Below, piece after piece: positions 58,405 through 64,000 of a stretch of 64,000 nt of DNA. The stretch comes from Schizophyllum amplum. Lineage: Eukaryota; Basidiomycota; Agaricomycetes; Agaricales; Schizophyllaceae. The DNA lies in contig VDMD01000057.1 in NCBI GenBank assembly GCA_007026445.1, forward strand, positions 100,909 to 164,908. Direction: 5' to 3'. The number at the start of each line of letters is the position of its first letter. Within the stretch, counting starts at the first letter, position 1. The position numbers and the translations under genes are program-made. The notes under the pieces are model-generated. The model was not told where the DNA came from and searched no databases. It saw only the letters and a program-made list of their open reading frames with translations.

Positions 58405-59452
58405 CTAATCACGCCGATTTGCATCTCCATACATCGCCAACCCCCACGCGTCCGTCCTCGCCCGATAATACGCTGCCTTATCGAAATCGCCCAGGCGCTT
58501 GTACAACCCGACCAGCAGCGCCACGCACGTCCCATACGCCGCCAAAACCTCCAGTCCCGCCCGCTCCAGCTGCATCACCTGCGAGAGACACCGCTCGATT
58601 TTCGCCGCGGGCGACGTGATGAACTGGAGGTCCGGCACCCGGATCCGCGCGCGTACCGCGTCACCCGCCTGTCCGCTCGCGCACGAATGGCAGTTGCAGA
58701 CGAAGCGGTACAGCTCGAGCCCTGCACGTCGGATGGCCAAGGGGGCACCAGCGTTGCAGTAGCTGATGCGCAGCTCCTCGCCCGCGCCCACGTTGCGTAG
58801 AGCGCGCAGCTCGAGCGCCAATGCCCGACTGTCGAAGTGTACCACCGCGTTCGGCGTGCAACTGCAAGGGCATCAGTCCGTGCGTTTCACCCCTGGGCTC
58901 TCTAGCCGAGTACCTGTGATTGACGCGCCCCATCAGTGCACCGACGGCCAGATAGTCTTGCTCCTTCCCGCTTAGCGACACCCCACGCATGCTGTTTGTC
59001 CGGACACGCCGTGCAGCGGGTCGGCCTCCGTTTTGTGGCCCTACATCCGACAGCGCCATGAGCGACCTGTGAGCTGCGGGAGGCAGACGCGCCACACACG
59101 CCTCCCAATCCTCCTCCGGCGCGGCGGCGGGTACGACGAGCAGCGGACGCTCCGCTAAGACCAGCTCTCCCGCGGCGAGGTTGCGTACTGCGAAGAGACC
59201 AATCCCAGCAGCGCCAGCCGACCTGATATGGTGCGCAGGGAAGCGGGGACGGCTCACGGGGCACGGGTAGCTGGTCTGGCAGACGAGCTGCTTGTATGTG
59301 GTGCGATCAAGCAGCGCGAGGCAGGTGCCGTCCGGATTGGTGGGCGTCGGGAGGGTGATGAGGAGGTGGACTGTTGCGAAGGTGAGTCGAGGGTCGCTGG
59401 GGCGCGTTGCATTCCCGCGCGATGGCGGGGGGTGGCGTAGGCCTAGCGGCAT
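58405..59452 (-). CDS. SET-domain protein, 331 residues
   Basis: Probable protein-lysine methyltransferase. Two exons on the minus strand: 59452-58914 and 58861-58405, joined within Ser of the hallmark NHSCTPNAVVHFD. The N-terminal SET block is GIGLFAVRNLAAGELVLAER near residue 85; the C-terminal block is AGEELRISYCNAGAPLAIRR, followed by the post-SET cysteines FVCNCHSC. No MYND finger is seen between the SET halves, which separates it from classic SMYD proteins, although the split is SMYD-like. The tail is helical (YKRLGDFDKAAYYRARTDAW). The start choice is the first ATG in frame; substrate unknown. Confidence 0.85.
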
Positions 59453-60653
59453 CGCGGTCAACGCTCAAAGCAAAGGGGGGCCCGCGCGGCTTTTGAGTCG
59501 CGCGCCTCTTCCGCAGCACGTCTTGCGTGATGCAAGGGCTGTCGACTATATCAGCACGAGGTGGGTTCTTTGAATTTACGAGTGGCACGATGGATTGTAA
59601 CTTCGAGCCTTGCAGTCAAAACTCTGTTTGCAGTGATAGCCTTGGCGTCATATTGTTCTCGCACGCATGCTTCGCGCTCGGGGATCACTGCGCCGCTATG
59701 GATAGTGTATATGGATGCCCTCTCCGTCCCTCGTCAAAGGAAGATAGGTTCGCAAATCCTTAATCCTCTTTCCGATACTGCAGGGCCGCTGTCAGAGGTC
59801 AATTTTCTGCCGGTCTTAAACAGGCCACGGGAGGAGCACATCTTCGACATCTGGTGCCGTACAGAACGGCTGTTCCTGGACACTTACGAAGGCCAAGCCG
59901 AGTCCAACAGGACGAAAAAATATGAGCGAACACACTGTCAGTGTACGCCTCCGGGAAACACTCACGTACACAGCTAGCATCATCTGCCACATGCATTATC
60001 CCTCGCTCGCCTCATCAAGTCGCGTACAGCACTGGCCACAGCTCTTTTTGGCCTTCTTTTTGTCCGGCGATCAAGGATCTGGACTTCAAGGTCGGCGGCC
60101 AAAAAACGCAGGTATCTTCTATCGCCCTTCTGAACGAGATCCGAGCCGCCGTCAGGGACTTATGCCCGCCGTATCTCTATCCTCGAACCAAGCGGTCACT
60201 GGACAACAGCTCGATGCGACGTGCCGGGACCGCCACGTCAGAACGCGTCGCGTCACAGCATGTTGGACTACAACGTCACAGGCACGTGTTTGGACCTTTT
60301 TGTGCTTCTCCTGGTCCGTTTATGGCTTCCCTTTATTTCCTTGTTCTATGATTGGACCAAGCCGCGTGTACGAAGCCAAATCTTTTGTCTGTGTTGCCGC
60401 GTGACATGGCTATGACCGTCGTTTCTATTGATGATCGCTCCGCAGCAGTGTCTTTATGGCCTCCCAATACCAATACATCAATCTACGCTGTGTTCGGGAC
60501 CAAGATCCTGCATACCGATGGGCTTTTTGGCCGATCTCCAAAGGTATAAAACGCTCTCGCGCTGAACGTACTCCAGCAGCTCTCCTACCGCCCCCAAAGC
60601 ACTCTAGCTTCAACTCTCGCCCCAACCGCCCTTCGCACACCAGTCTCAACGCC
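59453..60653. other. Spacer with a TATA box for the next gene
   Basis: No recognised gene in 59453-60500; open frames of about 140 codons there have no known motif. TATAAAA at 60545-60551 lies about 103 bp before the ATG at 60654, which argues against the in-frame ATG at 60456 being the start. Confidence 0.45.
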
Positions 60654-61396
60654 ATGAACAACTTCGGCAACGGCTTTTACAACAATGGCTTCGCGGGCTA
60701 CGCTGGTAACAACAACGGCGCCAACATGAACGCGAACAACGCCTTCGGCAACTACGCGGCGAACAACCACAACGGCGGCTTCGGCGGTCACGGCCCTGCT
60801 GGCGGCTTCGCTCAGAACGACCCTCGTCTTCCCTTTGGCCCCATCGACCCGCCTGCCCCTCACCCGCTCCGCGCCGAGGACACCTTCGCGCCGCAGGCTG
60901 GCCCCACTCCCCCACGCGCAGATCCTCATCTACGCGCTGCGCAACACTGATCACCCCACCGACTTCCTCGGCGACGCCCTCCAGCACATCCCTACGTGGA
61001 GACACGTCGCCCGACGCACCCAGGAAGCTCCTCGAAGGTCTCGAAGGCTGCGGCGCGCTCCTTACGCGTGCCCGTCAGGCCGCTGCCGACGCGAAGGCGC
61101 GCCACTGCAAGCGCTGCCACCGTGAGTACCGTGAGCTGGACAATCATCCGGGTGCATGTGCCTTAGCGCACGACGCGCCGATTAGGCTGTCCAATGATAA
61201 CTGGATGCGGTTGTGCTGTGGCAAGATGGTATCGGCGGGTGCGCCGTGTCCTCCTCCCATGTTTGCCCGGCACACGACGCAAGACATGGCGATGGATATG
61301 CGCCGTCCAGTCATGGTGGAAGGCATCAATGTATGGTCGGGGCACTTCTGCACCTGCGAGCAGAACCAATGTCAATTTGCGGGCATGCAACTCTAG
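60654..61396 (+). pseudogene. Asn/Gly-rich zinc-binding protein gene with two frame breaks
   Basis: Starts MNNFGNGFYNNGFAGYAGNN (frame 1, Asn/Gly-rich, to about 60905). Similarity in composition then moves to a second frame (QILIYALRNTDHPTDFLGDA, 60917-60990) and to a third (LLEGLEGCGALLTRARQAAA and ARHCKRCHREYRELDNHPGA, 61025 to the TAG at 61394), which contains a CxxC..H..C zinc-binding pattern and a second Cys-rich end (CTCEQNQCQF). No plausible GT..AG introns connect the frames, so either two single-base indels have broken the gene or the sequence carries errors. I know no function for the family. Confidence 0.6.
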
Positions 61397-61526
61397 AATG
61401 TTATCGGGCCTCAGAATATGTATGCATGTGCAGAAAAGAATATAGAATACTCGTAGACACGCATGTATGTAATCGACGAGTCACGTATCACCCTGAGAGA
61501 AACAAGAAAATTTGAGGCGCTCACAC

Positions 61527-63290
61527 CTAGCTGCAGCAGTCCGAAACGTGATGTACAACTCCCACTCGAAGGTCCATTTCACTCTCGACACTGTTTTCCC
61601 TCCTCCTACCGACCTCGGTTTCTAGGAACAAGACTGTATCGCCGAACAAGCCCACGCCGCGCAGCCGGGGCGAGGGCGCTATGATGTATGGGCTGCGGGT
61701 AAGGGAATAGGACCGAAGTATCGTGCGCGTCCTGCAGCAGCCGCTCGTCGTCCATGTGTACCGTGGATCCAACGTCAGAGGTAAGTGATGCGCCTCCATC
61801 CCGTTCACCAATGGTGCCCGCATGTTCGCCCACGAATCCACCGTCTCCGGTACGCGGATAGGCGAGACGAGAGAGACGGCGATGCTTCCTCGCGCGCCTT
61901 CGCAGTCATTCTGCTCCCGCGCTACGTCGGCGAATATATCGAAAGGCAAGTATGAACGCGACGTAGCCGCGGCGGGCGAAGCGGCTCGCGACGTCGCAGC
62001 CGACTTCGTCTTCGGGATGAAGACCACCTCCCCAGAAGATCGAGCTGACGTTTGCGCGGTCAGGTTGTCCGCGAGCAATTGTATCACCGCTAGCCCTGGT
62101 GCCCGCATTTGAATCGCAGAGATGAGAGACGGGAAGGTCTGGTTGGTAGCGGTGGCATTAGGGCGAATCGGCGGCGCGAAAGTCATGAGTTGAGGACATG
62201 CTTGCAGTCCTACTTCTGAGAACCACTGCCTCGACGCGGATAGGGCGAGGAAGCGCAGTCCTGGCGGCGCCTCCGACGCCAGCGCAGCACAAAGCTCGCT
62301 GTGGGTCGCATGCCGCGCGCCATCCTTCAGGTATATGCGCAGCTCTTCGAGGCCGGGCGCCACCGCCACGATGTGCGCAAGACTGATCTCGCTGACCGAG
62401 TCGCATCGTAAGCGCAGCGCGCGCATCTGCGCAGGTCTCGACCGCTTCAACAGCTCCGCCGCCGCTTCCGCAGCCATGGTGCCGCCTACGGCAAGCACCT
62501 CCAGCGCTGGGGCTTTGATGCGCGCGAGGCATCCGGGGTCGAATACGCTGAGCGCGCGCAGGCGGGGAATTCCACTGCGGGACGGCTCGATAGAGGCTGA
62601 TACGGGGAACGCAGCGCGAATGTGACGACATTCGAGAGAAGGGCGAGTGCGTCGAGGCCTGGGTCGCGAGGAACAGGGGTATAACGCAAAGGACCGTCAT
62701 AATGCGCGAGGTTATCCCATGGGAGGCTGAGGCTGGCGCATGCGAGATAGGGAGTGACTAGTGTCGCCAGCGCTGGTGCGCCCTCGAGGAACGTGATATG
62801 CGCACCGGGGGCGTACAGAATGAGGCGGGCGCGGACGAGGCGTGGAAGGCACCCTCGTAGGCGCTCGAGGAGCCCTGAACCAACGGAAAGACCGAGATCA
62901 GCAGATAACCATCTATCTGCGTGGTCGGCGAGGATGTCGAGCAGCGTTCGCTCATGGTCCGGGCGAAGCTCTTCGGTGCGAGAACTGGGGTGGATTCGGC
63001 CGTTCGGCTCCAGCATGGTGACGAAATGGGAAGAGGGGCGGAGCGAGAAAGGTAGGTCCGGAGAAGAATGGGTAGTAGGGAAGAAGCGCAAGATAGGCGA
63101 GTGCATCCACATGAACGTGCTGCCATAGCGTCGGACATGCGAGGGCGGTCGCTCGCCAGTGCCCGCATACCTGTGATAATGTCCAAGGACATTGGCGTGT
63201 GTCCGTCGCGTCCGTTCCGGGAGTACGACAGAAAAGGAATATCTCGATAAGCAGTTCTGGGGTAGCTGTTCCGGCGGCGATCGTGGTGCA
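61527..63290 (-). pseudogene. F-box/leucine-rich protein gene with several frame breaks
   Basis: Minus-strand pieces of a basidiomycete F-box protein lie in different frames: ATPELLIEIFLFCRTPGTDA and VCGHWRATALACPTLWQHV (F-box, about 63290-63120), then LLRTYLSRSAPLPIS (another frame), then ERTLLDILADHADRWLSADL to SNVVTFALR (third), then IPRLRALSVFDPGCLARIKA to the end at 61527 (fourth segment). The order matches intact relatives such as the gene at 46710-48384, but no splice sites restore one frame. Best read as a pseudogene unless the assembly has indel errors. Confidence 0.7.
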
Positions 63291-64000
63291 ACAAATGATG
63301 TCTCTTCAGGGAGGAGCCCAAGGCTGACGCCGAGATTGCCGAGGTCGAAGGTGTGCGCACGCCCGAAGTCGGTCGGAAGGCTAGCGCGCTTTCCTCGCTT
63401 CTTACAATCTGCTGGACGACGAGTGAGCAGAAGGCCACGGTCAGATCTGTAAGAGACTACCTTTCAACGTGCCTTCCGTGACCAAGGCATGTTCTATTCC
63501 GTTTCAATCAGTTAGAAAGTGGGTGGATAGATGGCAGCGTCTGCGAAGGAAAACGTCTCGAACGGAGATACAGCAATTGATAAGGAGTCGACGTTAGAGG
63601 GCGTGTGTTCCGTGGCCGGGTGACGTTGTGCGTCCTTTTTGCCTTGCGTCCTGCGAATACGCGTGTCGCTGAGTGTACACATACAATGCGCTCTCGACCA
63701 CCTGAGCGTTTATAAGTGATAAGGTGGAAGAGATGCAGAGGCTGGAAAAAGCGAGCTCACTGGGAAGCGTGAGATAACCTCACACTATGAGAGAAATCGC
63801 GCGCGTCGGAAATTGAGGCTGTCGGGATGAAGGTGCTGTTGTACTAGGACTGATACGATCAGCAGCCGACTCGATCATGCATGACGGCCAATGCACAGCA
63901 GTACACAGTCCTGAGCCCAGTCAAACGCGCAAGATGGTTCATACAGCCCGGTATGCAGGAATAGGCCGCATATATGCGGCTTTGCATGGCCAGCCGGGTC
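63291..64000. other. Right-edge region
   Basis: Possible 5' remnant of the F-box gene up to about 63440, then about 550 bp with no gene recognised. Confidence 0.35.

Noticed and set aside
59561..60351. Overlapping frames of about 138 codons
   Set aside because: No conserved motif, signal or splice logic, and composition like the surrounding spacer.
60456..60653. Upstream in-frame ATG for the Asn/Gly-rich protein
   Set aside because: A TATA box at 60545 lies downstream of it, so the transcript most likely starts after 60456.

Overview
The window is nuclear DNA of a filamentous basidiomycete, most likely a wood-decay Agaricomycete. The evidence is genes split by many introns of about 50 bp with GT..AG ends and CTNAC/CTGAC branch-like motifs, a laccase containing exons of 9 to 19 bp, basidiomycete-style F-box proteins, a fungal Zn(II)2Cys6 regulator, and coding G+C well above that of the spacers. 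The genus cannot be named from the sequence alone. Coordinates, splice sites and frames below were read by eye.

Layout. 1-13.3 kb is a cluster of three GH13 alpha-amylase genes. A partial copy on the minus strand at the left edge and a complete copy at 11.1-13.3 kb form an inverted duplication that includes the promoter; a more diverged copy lies at 5.5-7.5 kb. Between the first two copies sit a divergent housekeeping pair (exosome subunit RRP45 and methyltransferase activator TRM112) and a hypothetical gene. Between the second and third lies a repeat-rich block: a 0.7 kb direct duplication, a hAT-type MITE with a perfect 8-bp target duplication, and a LINE reverse-transcriptase fragment.

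13.7-20.7 kb holds a 1425-residue modular protein with a probable mitochondrial presequence and an AT-hook, followed by the mitoribosomal GTPase DAP3/mS29. 20.9-28 kb holds an arylsulfatase pseudogene, a second inverted MITE copy, an HMG-box plus C2H2 regulator, and an MFS transporter pseudogene. 28.7-35.4 kb is one very large disordered protein (2079 residues). 36-41.3 kb holds a small secreted protein, a laccase with a disturbed C-terminus, and a 91-residue IFI6/IFI27-like membrane protein. 41.7-46.4 kb is a divergent pair of nucleic-acid metabolism genes: APN2 (with a 23-bp duplication that breaks its frame) and an ADAL-type deaminase. 46.7-55.4 kb carries four minus-strand genes: an F-box protein, two proteins of unknown function and a zinc-cluster regulator with an apparent GC-AG intron. 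After 3 kb without recognisable genes, 58.4-63.3 kb has a SET-domain protein and two genes with several frame breaks.

Functionally the window mixes secreted carbohydrate and lignin-related enzymes (amylases, laccase), RNA and translation housekeeping (RRP45, TRM112, DAP3), DNA repair and purine salvage (APN2, ADAL) and regulators. There is no single pathway cluster apart from the amylases. Broken reading frames are unusually common (sulfatase, MFS, one amylase acceptor, laccase 3' end, APN2, zinc-binding gene, F-box). Either this is a decaying, transposon-visited haplotype or the assembly carries indel errors; the sequence alone cannot separate the two.
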